A stretch of DNA of 64,000 nt from Anisodus tanguticus. Lineage: Eukaryota > Streptophyta > Magnoliopsida > Solanales > Solanaceae. The position numbers were made by a program, and so were the translations under genes. How positions within the stretch are numbered: position 1 is the first letter of the stretch; each line of letters opens with the position of its first letter. Shown here one piece after another: positions 46,451 through 59,035 of this stretch. The stretch is from positions 8,269,501-8,333,500 of the forward strand of contig CM067556.1 of the NCBI GenBank assembly GCA_034509755.1, in the 5' to 3' direction. The notes beneath the pieces were generated by a model. That model did not search any database. It had not been told where the DNA came from and saw only the letters and a list, made by a program, of their open reading frames with translations.

Positions 46451-49400
46451 TTACTTGGGACTTTTGCTTTTATTACAAGGTGGGCAACCTGTTTTTCCTG
46501 ATAGTAAAGAGACTTCTTCTAAGATTTCTATGACAGTAGCAAATGATGGCCTTGTAGAACGAACTGTACTGGTGCAGTCCTCTATTAACCTGCACAGAAT
46601 AACAATATGTTATATGTTGTCAACATAGGCAGAGTCAGGAATTGAAGCGTATGGGCTCATGATTATAGTCCTTTTTAGTTACTGGGATTTAAATTAGTAA
46701 TTTCTACATTTTAAATGAATTTCTTAAGATAAATACAGGTAGTTTGAACAAAAACTACTGACTTCTGCCTAACCCGCTTCCTACACTCTTAACTCCGCCC
46801 CCTGGCTGTCAATGTGGTTAAAAATTCTTGTCCAATATTTTCAAAATCACCTTCTGATAACAAAAGCATTCAATGCATTATGCATAGCTACGAGAAGGGT
46901 AACATCAGAGGGCACCACTGAATGCTTAGCAGCAGCATAGACTGATAGACATGTGAATTTGACACTAGAATACTTTTCATGATTCTCCACTGATGACTTC
47001 TACCAATGCTTCTGCGCTATCAGTTTTTCCCTTCTATCAATCTTGTAATACAAACATTCTAATTTCTTGTACAATTTTCTCGTTAAAACTATAAGAGTTA
47101 ATAGTGAGTAGCCTGTATTTCTGGCAGTGCAATCATTTCAACATATTGTACGTTAATTGTTCTAACCAGATAGTGTAGTATCATTAAACTTCTTGTTAAA
47201 ATGATTCCACACATACCAGAACATTGATGTGACTCATCACACATTAATTAGCTAATCGACATATTCGTCATTGCTTATGAATTACTTAGAAGCCGATAAC
47301 TAGCTAATTCACGTTCTCTGTACAAAAAGAAAAAAAGAACAAAAAACTAATTAAAGAACATGGATACTTAGACCAAATAGAATAGACAATATTATAAAGA
47401 GAAAAAAAAGCAAGATAGGGACCAAGACGGGTTGCAGTTTAAGAAGCTGTGGAGAGAGAAGAAACGGAAATCTTGAATGTTCCGGTGATGCGGTTAAAAC
47501 TACTTGCATACAAAGTTAGCTTAGTGAAAGACAATCATTTTGGGCCTTAACACAGTGATCAATTGCAATTAAGGTAAAATAACATATCGTAATGGAAAGT
47601 TAAAAGTATTAGCACATGTGTAACACTATTGTATTTACATATATTAGCACGTGTGTACCACTATTGTATTTACCATATTTAGGGTTATGTAGGATCCCTG
47701 TTGTATAGAGATTCTACATTGTACACCTATATATATTTTATATTAATTAGAAAGGTTCCCCAAAGAAGATTAATACAATCTTATATGGTATCAGAAGTCA
47801 AAACTTCCTTCCTTCCCTAATTTCGGCCACCTCTCCGGCCGTATCCCACTAGTATACACCGATATACAGCCTCCCCAGCCCATCTCTATAACAAACCGAT
47901 ATACACCGAGTATACGGTTGATGCTGCCTCACATACACTCCAAATATACGCCCCGAACCCCAACATAATTTTTTTCCGACAGGCATTCATGGCGGAGATT
48001 AATCATGGCAGTTTTACCGCGGCAACAACACTACAAGGGACTGGGCTGCTAGCCGCGTCCCAGACCCAGCGGCCCAGTGACCTTCTCAACAGCCTGTCAC
48101 AGGCCCAACCGACGGGCCACAAGCAGGGCCGAATTCATCCAGCCCATGTCCCTGCAGCCCATCAGTGGCTCAGCGATCTGGGAGCCCTGCAGACAGGCCT
48201 CGGCTGTCAGGCCAAGTGGCCTGTAGCCCAGCATCGGCCCAACGGTCTGGGACCGACACCAACATGCCACAACCGACTGGCCCAACATCCTAGGGCCCAT
48301 CCATCCGTCCCATGTCCAGCCCAAGCAAATTTGGGGCAGGTATTTGGCACTTTGACTAGTCAACAACATGATAATGCGTGGTATATAGACACGGGCGCCA
48401 CGTCTCATCTCACCCACAATTCTGGTAATCTTCCTCAACTGCGCAAGCTACAAACTCCGCAGTCTATTATGGTCGGTAATGATTATCGCATCCCAATTCA
48501 AGGATTTGGCCACACCCTTACCCCACCACCGCATTCCCACTTCTCTCTTAAAAACGGCTTCTATGCCCCACACATCATCAAAAATCTAATTTCTGTTAGA
48601 AAATTTGTCACCGATAATTCTGTCTCGATTAATTTTGATCCGTTTGGATTTTCTATAACGGACCTCCATACCGGAAAACTCCTTACGAGATGCAATAGTG
48701 AGGGGGACCTATATCCTTTCTTTCCACATCCGCTGCTAGTGTCATTCCTTCCATCGTTCTAACAACCATATCTTCCTCAACGTGGCATAGTAGACTTGGT
48801 CATCCGGGGTCTCACGTTTTTTATTCTCTTAGAGACTGAAATTTAATCCAATGTAAGAAAGGGAACTTTTCTCATAGTTGCTCTTCCTATCACTTAGGGA
48901 AACACGTTAGACTACCATTTACGACTTCTGTGAGTACCACTTTCTCTCCCTTTGATATTATTCACGCTGATTTATGGACCTCTCCCATAACTAGCAACCT
49001 AGGCCATAAATACTATTTAGTATTTTTGGATGATTTCTTCCACTTTCTTTGGGTCTATCCACTCAAACTTAAATCTCAAGTGTTCTCCAAATTTGTAGAG
49101 TTTCATACACTAATCAAAACGCAATTTGAAAAAGACATAAAACTATTTCAATGTGATAATAGTCGTGAGTTTAATAATTCCTTATTTCATAAATTCTGTG
49201 CGGCTAACAACATGGTTTTTCGTTTCTCGTGCCCAAATACCTCCCCTCAAAATGGTAAAGCCGAAAGAATTCTCCGAACCATTAATAATATGATTCGTAC
49301 CCTCCTTTTTCATGCGTCTCTCCCTCCTACTTTTTGGGTATATGCACTAAAAATGATAGAACACATTCTCAATTTTTACCAAACCGTGCGATTCAAAATA

Positions 49401-52400
49401 GGACACCCACCGAAATTCTCTACCGTCGGATCCATATCTATGACCATCTTAGAATTGTCGGTTGTCTGTGTTACCCTAATCTGACATCCACGGCCCCCCA
49501 CAAATTGGCACCCAGATCTACTCCATGTGCATTCCTAGGTTACCCGTCAAACCATAAGGGGTATTTGTGCTATGAACTATCCACCGACAAAATCATCATT
49601 TCTTGCCACGTCACATTTGTTGAGTATGTTTTCCCATTTGACAACATTAAAAAATTTTGAGTCACTGATTACCAATTCCTCGAAGATTCAGACCCATCCC
49701 CGCTTGTCCAACAAACATTCCGTCAGACTGCCACCGTTCCAGCGGCGTCAGGCGCACAAACACCCACCACCGGCGATCTAGATGAGTCAAACATATCCCC
49801 GATCATCCTTACTGACCTCTGCCGCACCACCACCAACCCATCCCCGTCTCCGCCAATCACTACTGCCTTCTCCGGCAGTCAGACAAATCCAGCCAGTTCG
49901 CCGCCAAATGCCCCCCATCACCGGCATTCGGCTCCCTGCGTCTCTGTCATAGACCGCCACTGCAAACCCTATCCACCGGCACCCGCCATCAATAACCAAT
50001 GTGCTGTCACCACCCAACGCCGCAATTTCGATCATCTGAAACTCCCCCGCAACAGTACCCAATCGCACCGGCAACTCGACCCCTACCAACCCAACACTGT
50101 CAATAACCCAGACGTCGTCGACACCACACCCACCCTCTCTGCCCAGATCGTCGACCCACCCATACCCGCCATCGTTCCCAGCTACCACCGACCCAATACC
50201 CGAATCTGCCACCCAACCCATTAGAGAACCTGACCACATCGTTGCCTCCAGTAACCCAGACCCAGCCCCCCACCATATTCCCCAACCTACCCCTGCCCCC
50301 ACGTACCATATGGAAACCCGTGCCCAACACGTGATTTTCAAACCCAAAGTCTAGTTCAATCTAACCACACAAACCATATCTCCAATACCCAAAAACCCGA
50401 AATTAGCCAAACTAGACCCGAATTGGAATGCGGTCATGCGTGAGGAATTTAATGCTTTAACAAAATAGCATACTTGGGATTTGGTTCCTAGACCGGATGG
50501 TGAATGTGATCCGTTGCATGTGGCTTTTTGCCACAAATACAGAAACAGTGATGACCTATAGAGGTACAAGGCAAGACTCATGGCTAATGGCACTAATCAA
50601 CAGAAGGGTATAGATTGTGGTGAAACATTCAGTCTGGTTGTCAAACCAGCCACCATTCGTGCAGTTCTGAGTATTGCTATGGGTAAGAACTGGCCTATTC
50701 ATCAGCTTGATGTGAAAAATGCGTTTCTACATGGGGATTTGAAAGAAACAGTTTATATGCATCAATCGCCTGGTTTTGTCCATCCAGCAGCCCCTCAATA
50801 TGTATGTCGTCTCTGTAAGTCACTCTATGGCTTGAAACAGGCCCCTAGAGCATGGTATGATCGTTTTGCACAATATATCATGCAAATTGGGTTTGTGTGC
50901 AGCAAATGTGATAATTTTCTATTTATTTTTCATAGGTCGTAGCATTGCGTAATTATTATTGTATGTTGATGATATTGTGCTCACTGCCTCCTCTGATTTG
51001 TTGAAAAATGAAATCATTACGCTGCTCAAAACAGAACTTGGTATGACTGACTTGGGGAAGTTGAGCTATTTTTTGGGGATTTCTGTGACTAGATCTGCAA
51101 ATACTATGTTTCTTTGTCAGTGTAAGTATGCAGAAGAGATTGTATACATGGCTAAAATGGTGAATTGCAAGATCATGGCTACTCCAGTTGACTCTAGATC
51201 AAAGCTTAGTGCTTTGGATGGTGATCCAGTGTCAGATCCCACTCTTTACAAGAGTCTTGCAGGTGCACTACAATACCTCACTTTTACCAAGCCTGATATT
51301 GCTTATGCTGTTCAGCATGTATGCTTATTTATGCTTGCCCCCAGGGAGCCTCACTTTACTGCCCTCAAACGTATCGTTCGATATGTTAAAGGCACACTTG
51401 ATTATGGTTTGCATTTATACCCCTCCGCACCGATCGGGTTGTTGTCATATACAGATGTCGATTGGGCAGGTTGTCCGGACACGCGACGTTCCACCTCAGG
51501 CTTCTGTGTGTTCTTAGGAGATAATCTTATTTCTTGGTCCGCCAAGAGGCAACCCACATTATCCCATTCGAGTGCAGAAGCAGAATACAGAGGCGTTGCT
51601 AATGTTGTTGCTGAGATATGTTGGCTCCGAAACCTTCTTTTGGAGCTTCAATGTCCATTACGTAAGGCTTCTTTAGTTTATTGTGATAATATATTCGCCA
51701 CATATTCGTCTCATAATCCAGTTCAACATCAATGAACCAAGTACATTGAGATGGACATCCATTTTGTTCATGAGAAAGTTGATCTCGGTCATGTCAGGGT
51801 ATTGCATGTGCCCTCTTCATATCAGTATGCGGATATATTTACCAAGGGCCTTCCTAGACAGCTATTCCTCGACTTCAGATGTCGTCTTAGCATCCGGCCT
51901 CCTCCCGCTCCGACTGAGGGGGTGTATTAGCACGTGTGTGCCACTATTGTATTTACCATATTTAGGGTTATGTAATTATGGTAGAACTAGGATCCCTGTT
52001 GTATAGGGATTCCACATTGTACACCTATATATATATTTTGTATTAATGAGAAAGGCTACCAAGAGAGATTAATACAATCTTACAAAAAGGAAGATTTAGA
52101 TTGAGTGCATTGACTTACTGAAGAATTCTACTGGGGTATCGACCTATATACAACTTTTTCTCTAAATCAACGGACTTGACATGCATGAGCTCAGAACTCG
52201 TGTTAGTTACTTGTCTTCCTTCCAGCATCTGCAGCATTTCCAGTGTTAGTATTGAATCTTAATGGAAACACATGTGAATATGTGATAACAGTCAAGTCAA
52301 GTAAGAAGTAAACGGAAAAAATGACTCTCAATATTCAAGACAACAGGTTTCGCTGGCATTGAACCAACGAAAAAGTTCTACCAGTACAAGTGACAGCAGA

Positions 52401-55400
52401 ACTACCACTTGGACTAAATCACGTAAATTTTACGCATCAAACAACATCAAACCATGCTCATTTTATCACTATTTTTCTATTGATTTGAGCTTTTACTCTG
52501 GGGCAAGAAAATCTGCCATCTAAAGAGAAACAATTTGACACACAACTGAAGGAAAGCTAATGCCAGAGATTATTTCGAACTGAGAGGATCCAACTCATCA
52601 TCTTGATTACATATAGTGCACTCTTAAGAGAAGATTTCTGATTCTCTTCTATATACTAACACATACACACCGATAATAAAGGGATATGTCAGTGGTCAAC
52701 GCCCCATTGGAGAAACTTTTCCTCATTTATATAAAATAGACAACCTTTTTTGAATTGCAGATGAAAGAACTTTCAATCACTTAAAGAAGCTCCTTTATTA
52801 GGTTGACAATTCAAACACCATAATAGTAAACCAAAGAACTTGAGGAGCAGCTGGCCTATAGTCATTGCAGCTACCTCTTTAATCTACTAAAAGATGCTAA
52901 TAACAAAAAGCAGTAAGAAAAGAGAAGAAAATTATTTTCATTTTGCTGATACATCTAGGATAACATGACTCTTGAATCAACCTGATAAAAGATGAGGCCA
53001 AATGAACAAATATCTTTGCTAATGTCACGACACAAATGGCTGATTAAGTTACAGCCATTGTTTAATTGGCCTGAAAAAGAAAAGACATTGATTATAAGCT
53101 GCAGTATGTGACCCGAAATAAATGAATAAATAAATACATAGGCAAGAACTAAAAGGTCTTCGTACAACAGTCTTGATTAGCATATATCTGATTATCCAAT
53201 ATTTGAACCCAATATTCACCAATCTTCAAGTGGCCACCTTCATGTAGTAACAAGTTTCTGGACCATAATAACAAAAGGCTTCAGCGAAGATGACAGCTAA
53301 TCGCTCGGGAAGGACATATTCTACATAGCTTAACTAGATAATTTAGAAATTGCTTCATAAACTAAACAAATTAGTTTCCATTTCAGCATAAATCACTTTG
53401 CTGATTTGTCACACAGATAGAAACAGCATAGTAAAGTGGGTAAAAATTCTTTTATAGGCCACCAACAGTTTGCCGTTACTACATCAACACATTAAGAAAA
53501 AGTTCAACAGATGTCGTACTTGCACCATTCATTCAAATGAACAATGCGTAAGTTAGAACCGTAACATCCAATTGCATGACTCAAGAGTTCTATTGATGAT
53601 TGGAATTATTTAAGAATGAAAATCACTTTCATGTCCTTGATAATGGAATATTCTGGCAATAAAACATGGACATACCTAAATGCTCTGAGTTATGAAGTAA
53701 TAAACCAGTTGAACATTCAAGGCTGAAAAACATGAGTAAGCTTAGCACATAATGCAGAGATGTAAACGACCTGCTGCTTGACAATACTGTTATAAACAAA
53801 AGAACTCTCTAGAATCTACTGCAGAAAATCATAGACAGACAAGCTCAAAGAAAAGAAGCACTCAGTTTTCTCTAACAACTATCCATTAAAGTGATTAAAC
53901 ACCAAGATATAGATACTAGAATAATCATAAGAGTTCAGCATAAAGAAAGATATAAACTAGAAGTTAGTTATTTTCTCTGATTCCATGATTGGAAAGCGGA
54001 CTTCGCTACAATTCGAAAGTATAGAAGATAATAAGAAAAATAGAAGTGAGATTTAATAAGGATAAATCGAATAGACATACTTTGGATGCAAGTTATTGTG
54101 AACAATAGGCAAGGGCTTGTGCCGATGGAGGTAATTCATTCCCCTGTGTTCAATGTCAGCACTAATGTGATTGGTTCTTCACATAATAAAATGAAATCAA
54201 CCTAAATATAAAAGAAGTGAAATGTTGTACTTAGCAATGTCAAGTGCATAACGCAAAGCAGTTGGAGGGTCAAGACGCTTTCTTAAAATATCTTGCAAGT
54301 TTCCCTGACATACAAGAGAAAACAGAACAAGAAATCATGTTTAGGGTATCAAGTACCAGTTTTAGCAAAATACTGAGAGATCTTGGGTGAAAGTTTCTGA
54401 AGATCAATATTCAAGCTTAATACAGAGTCTTAAGTCCTATAACAATTAGCATCTAGGAATATTAGGTGATAGTGCTTTGGCAAGTAAATGTCTATTAATA
54501 TTGCAGCATTGAAGGTGGCATGGCTACAAAGTGAACTTATTTATGCATCATGTCTCACTTCTATATCATCATTGAAATTGAACGACGATGTCATCCGTAC
54601 CTAGAGACCATGTTTATTGGCATTACTTAGGTGCCCTCCTACAATAAAAACATCTAAGCTGTTTCTGTCAATGAAACTGATGGAAAACAACCAACATACT
54701 TTTGGCAAATACTCTGTGATCAAGATCATTTCGTCACCATGCACAATTGATCCAAGAAACTGTAAAATATTTGGATGTCGAAGTTCCCTCAGTAAAGTAT
54801 TAACCTTTGCAGAAAACACCCTGCAACAAGTGAAAAAAAGTTAAAGGAAGAATTAATCCAGAAAGCCTCTTTTAAAACATTAAAATAATTTCAAAATAAA
54901 ATTGAATGCCTTTTGATTGCTGTTTTGACCACCCATGTTCCACGCCATTTGACCATTTCAGACTCCCCAAATAAGCCCTGTAAAAATAAAAAAATCCTAA
55001 GTTCCTTCAAAGTTAAATACTAAGTAAAAGAAACAGCCCTTCTTCTGATAGAATCCTCGTTTCTATACATTGACACTTGTTTCTCTAGAGGATATATATA
55101 TAGTTATACATTCTTTTGAGAAAGTTCCCCAGAAGATACTGAGCACCGCGATATTCCGAGCTTTGGATTACCCTATTAGTACCTGCTCAATCATTGATGA
55201 GTGCTGCATGTTCAGTTCGGATATATCAATATTCACTTCAATTGAATCCCCTTCATGCCGAACAGTCTGCATGTCATAGAATTCAACTTATCATATCAAA
55301 ATACATTTTCTTACAAAGATTAATTCGCAAACCAATAAAGGAGTAAATGGAAACTGCATTTTGATGAGTAAATTTGATGTTCATTTACTGCATCAATAGG

Positions 55401-57208
55401 CTTGGAACTTTTATGAGTGAAAAGTTATGCTTTTCGGTTTATTGGTGCTTTGTGTCCTTATATTTTGAAGTAATTTCAAATTTATTCCGAATACTATTGC
55501 CTTCAATTCATCTACTCTCTGGAATAAGCTAGTTAGTCCTTCGTCTCCTTAGTTCTAGTGGCAAAGGTTGAGGGACTTATGACTTAGGTCACAGGTTTGA
55601 GCCCTGTGCCATGCAAACTAAGCTTGGTATTTAAGTGGATAAAGGTAGAGGGGCGGACCCATTATCCCGGAGCTTCGAAGGCTGCGGTTGATCCTAAGGT
55701 TTGGACCCAAACAGATTTCTCGGTCATCATAAAAAAATCCTTCAATTAGTGAAACTGACTGGTCAAAATAAACATATGTTCTTAAATTCTGCTACCTTAG
55801 CTCCCTTTTCCATATCATCCTCCACTCCCTCTTTAAGTCTACAACTCTGACCTCACACACCCCAATTCTATTTGCAAGGATGGAGTGATCTTCCAAGGTA
55901 ATGCAGAAAGAATTGTAGCCACAGTAAGGGATGAAGGGTTGAGAAGTTTATGTGAAGTTCAACATGCCACAAGTAAAAGCTAGTTAAATGCCGAAGAAAT
56001 GACATGGGACCAAAATGAGTACTATGCTTATTTTGTACGATAGGAAGTGCAATTTTGTCATATGTTTATAAAGGAAGATTCAAATGTTTATATTTTTCTG
56101 TAAATTGTCAACAAAAGGAGTTTAAAACTACCATGTCAAAGATAGAAGTCACCATTCGCAAAGTTCAACCTCACTTCACTTTTACAAGCAATCTGTGTAA
56201 ACAATTTTATATCTTGAGCTACATTCTACGGAAGTTAAGTCTACCGTGCACATCTCAAGTACATTAGCAAGTGAAGAATTCATAAGATGGAATTCATTTG
56301 CTTTATGAAGCTATTGTCAATATCTCAAGCAACTTGCAAGGACGTGATATGAATTTACAACTTCTATCGGATGGTGAAGACTTGATGCTTGCGCTTGGGT
56401 AAATGAGAATTAATTGGATCAGTTCCTTATTAGAAAGTCATAATATCAAATTTCAAAATTACAAGACTCCAACATATAAAGATGAAAGTTTCTTGAACAC
56501 CTATTTCACCAGCATTGCCACAGCCAAAACCAACAAAAACAAGCAAACCTAGAAGTAATTAGAGATATTCATTGCTGCAAATTTCTAATGCATTTTCAAC
56601 TTAAACCGCGAACACTTACCAAAGGTTGATCGCTGTTGGAATCCTTGCCACCACAGACCTCAAGGATCCTGCATATGTCACGGTGCCCGTACAATTTTGC
56701 ATCTGTTAAGGGCTTAACAGCAACAATTGAAAGGAAAATAATGATGGTTAATCCCTCATCATATCAACTACTCTGAAAAGCATATGTTTTCAAAAGCAGA
56801 GTTTAAGTTCTATACATTGTAACGTGAAATCATATGTATACAATCAGCTCACTTGTAAGGTAGTTACAAGTAAATCTCTATGATAAGCATTAATTGTTAA
56901 TCTGATAAAAATGGTAACTAACCTACCATCACAAGTTAAACTATGTTGCACTGTCAGCGTTCATTAAAGGGAAACTTATCAATACGTCCAGTTTGGCCAA
57001 ACTTATTTACCAATATGGACAAAATATACAATACCTATACACTGGTTATGTATATTTTATGTATAGGCAGTGGCGGAGCCACGTGCATCCAAGGGGTATC
57101 GTTTTTTTATGTATGTATATTATATATTGACTCCCCTTGACTTCTTTGTCGGTTTACTTCTTTATATTTTGACACCCCTCAGTGAAAATTCTGGTTCCTC
57201 CAGTGTAT

Positions 57209-57257
<49 letters not shown>

Positions 57258-58059
57258 CAAGGTAGGTAAATATGAATGATATACTTCAGAATTCGGATCA
57301 GCTCAGGCTCCGAAAGAGAATATGAATATCCAGAAGTGAGAAATGGTGATCTTCCGCGAGAAAACTACTATTAAATGGTGAGATCATTAGCGAGATCTTC
57401 AAGAAGAGTTCAAGGGGGGTCGAAACAAGAAAACAGTAGCAGAAGGGGGCTGCATCAGGCGAGGGCGCGGCATCGAAGTGCAGTCTCAAATATATATATT
57501 ATGTATAGCATATGTATATTACATGTATAAATATACAAAACCAAAACCTTTCTGAGCCGAGGTCTATCAGAAATAGCTCTAACTCCCAAGGTAGGGGTAA
57601 GGTCTGCGTACACTCTACCTTCCCTAGACCCCATTTGTGGAGTGAGATTACACTGGGTATGTTGTTGTTGTAAATATACAAAACCTATACATTTGGTCAT
57701 ATTTTGTGAACTAGATAACCAAAAGGCATTAGGCTGTACTTTTCCCTATATTTAAACATATATAAATGTGGTTACTGTATTAAGGTACTCACAGTTCTTC
57801 GCCACCTATCTTTGAGATTAACATCAGCCTTATAAGCCAAAAGAAGCTCTACAATGGAGGCGTGGCCTTCACTGGCAGCAAGATGGAGAGCAGTCCTTTT
57901 ATCATAGTCTTGCACATTGGGTGAAATGCCCTGCCTCAGCATCTGGTTTAGACCAACTCTGTCACCCCTTGATGCGAAACTCAAGAACGTACCTATAAGC
58001 TGCATGTCAAAATGCCCAGCTGAAGAATCTTTATGCCGCATTATTAATGGACTCTCCAT
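46451..58059 (-). CDS. Ankyrin-repeat integrin-linked-kinase-like pseudokinase, 11 exons
   Basis: Exons: 57793-58059, 56620-56712, 55183-55266, 54910-54977, 54700-54820, 54231-54304, 54081-54143, 53166-53257, 52982-53070, 52119-52228 and 46451-46589. They total 1200 nt and 399 aa with all phases closing. Residues 20-110 hold ankyrin repeats (DYDKRTALHLAASEGHASIV, DRWRRTPLTDAKLYGH). A Raf/ILK-like kinase domain follows: WRGTWVVKTAIKR (lysine kept), LLRELRHPNILQFLGSI, MILITEYLPKGNLQDIL, then HNNLHPKN where HRDLKPxN is expected and KIGEYW where DFG is expected. The activation segment is short; DICSFGLIFYQMLEG and RSTRPSFATVIEILEE are kept. Catalysis is therefore unlikely; a scaffold role is inferred. 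The exon 4 donor is non-canonical (AG/GC). The last intron (5529 bp) holds a whole copia element, intron 1 a hAT MITE and an RTE tail, intron 2 a SINE. Confidence 0.9.
47607..47785 (+). repeat. 5' LTR with 35-bp internal tandem duplication
   Basis: Begins TATTAGCAC (the initial TG is missing) and ends CAATCTTATA. TATTAGCAC-TGTGTA-CACTATTG occurs at 47607 and again at 47642, giving a 35-bp duplication absent from the 3' LTR. It lacks about 14 bp present in the 3' LTR near 51975. Confidence 0.88.
51923..52084 (+). repeat. 3' LTR of the intronic copia element
   Basis: Follows the purine tract CTGAGGGGG. Starts TGTATTAGCACGTGTGTG and ends CAATCTTACA (TG...CA). Contains TATATATATATTTTG, a likely U3/R signal. 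Confidence 0.92.
55550..55738 (+). mobile_element. tRNA-derived SINE in intron 2 of the pseudokinase gene
   Basis: The head CTAGTGGCAAAGGTTGAGGG (A-box) and CACAGGTTTGAGCCC (B-box-like) is followed by the body GGTATTTAAGTGGATAAAGG, AGAGGGGCGGACCCATTATC and GGAGCTTCGAAGGC. It ends with GGTCATCATAAAAAAA. I recognise this arrangement from Solanaceae SINEs. It is antisense to the host gene. Confidence 0.78.
57068..57203. mobile_element. Short non-autonomous hAT MITE with perfect 8-bp duplication
   Basis: The left end is CAGTGGCGGAGCCACGTG and the right end TTCTGGTTCCTCCAG (shortened relative to the left). Flanking TGTATAGG occurs at 57060-57067 and 57204-57211. Length is 136 bp, no coding. It lies in intron 1 of the pseudokinase gene. 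Confidence 0.85.
57212..57253. repeat. (TA)21 microsatellite
   Basis: Uninterrupted TA repeat directly after the right target duplication of the hAT MITE, in intron 1 of the pseudokinase gene. Confidence 0.92.
57543..57670 (+). mobile_element. 128-bp RTE/SINE 3' tail with perfect 15-bp duplication
   Basis: Contains GAGCCGAGGTCTATCAGAAA, AGGTAGGGGTAAGGTCTGCG and CTAGACCCCATTTGTGG and ends in GTTGTTGTTG. The flanking direct repeat TAAATATACAAAACC is perfect at 57528-57542 and 57671-57685. Same 3' family as 4490-4589, in intron 1 of the pseudokinase gene, antisense to it. Confidence 0.88.
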
Positions 58060-59000
58060 ATCTCACGAATTAAGTTTCCCACACTGCGTGATGAAATTTA
58101 ACATGGAGTAATAAAGAGATACTGTGTTTCTTGTCATGGCGATTTGGTCGAAGTAGGCACGAAGTTTGCTTAGTTCTTGTATATTCAAGATTCTTAGATT
58201 CCTCTTCATTTTGGTGTTTACGATTAGTAGCCAAACTGAGGCATGTGTGTATTTATCGGATTTAACATAAACCGCACGTGCATTCGGCGCCCACGTATAA
58301 ACGTATTCCACGTACAATTTAGGTGTGTTTGGTTTCCTGAATTATAGTCCTAGTAAATAATTTTTGAAATTTATTTCACCTCCCGTTTCCATGGAATAAA
58401 ATAACATCAAAAGGATAAAGTGGCACCATAAGACTTAATTATAATATCCTTGCACTTATGCATCCTTAATGATCAGTAATTTAGATGAATTTATGAGTTT
58501 GGACATCGTCTTTTTTTCTTGGAGTTATGTCCATTTCTAATCATACTTTGCCACAGTGCGACTTGCTTGTAGTAATTTCTAAATACTTGTTATTTTGAAG
58601 ATATTTCTGTTTAATTAAGGAGACTCCATGTTAATCAAACTATGCCTGAAATAAGTTCTTCCACACAATAGGTGAGTTTGATTATTATTTAATAGAAAAA
58701 AAATTAAAAATGAACACATTGTTTCGCGTGATATGTCCCAAATAATTTGTTGATAATTCAATAATGAAATATTAGAAGTGCAAAGAAAAAAAAATCTTGT
58801 TGAAATAGTGGGCGCACATATTATGAGACAATCTTTAATAGAAAATAAAAGAATTAACTACTAGAAAAGAGTAAAAAATATAAGTAAAAAAAGTTCTTCA
58901 AATTTCTGTTTTTTCTTCTTTGTTTATCAAATAATCTGTCCAAGCATGATGATAGGAACGTATAAACCAACTATATAAAATAACAAATAATGTAATTTAC

Positions 59001-59035
<35 letters not shown>

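Larger units (their letters stand above)
47607..52084 (+). mobile_element. Full-length but defective Ty1/copia element in the last intron of the pseudokinase gene
   Basis: Two LTRs (47607-47785 and 51923-52084), a primer-binding site TGGTATCAGAAG at 47786, and a 5-bp target duplication AAAAG (47602-47606, 52085-52089) define 4478 bp. Coding begins at 47989, but gag is cut down to a glutamine/proline-rich stretch with no gag core or zinc knuckle. Protease (WYIDTGATSHLT, near 48380) follows. Integrase runs 48930-49480 with HADLW, QCDNSREF and PQNGKAER. Reverse transcriptase (50600-51000, YVDDIVLTA near 50962) and RNase H (VDWAGCPDTRRS, near 51460) complete it. Stops near 48760, 49660, 50467, 50941 and 51733 and several frameshifts block a single polyprotein. 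It is antisense to the host gene. Confidence 0.95.

Noticed and set aside
46621..46815. Possible degenerate hAT-like MITE beside the last pseudokinase exon (GGCAGAGTCAGGAATT ... CTCCGCCCCCTGGC)
   Set aside because: The ends are only loosely complementary and no 8-bp duplication is visible.
49787..50347. 186-aa minus-strand open frame, glycine/tryptophan-rich
   Set aside because: Shadow of the C-rich linker between integrase and reverse transcriptase of the copia element; composition artefact.
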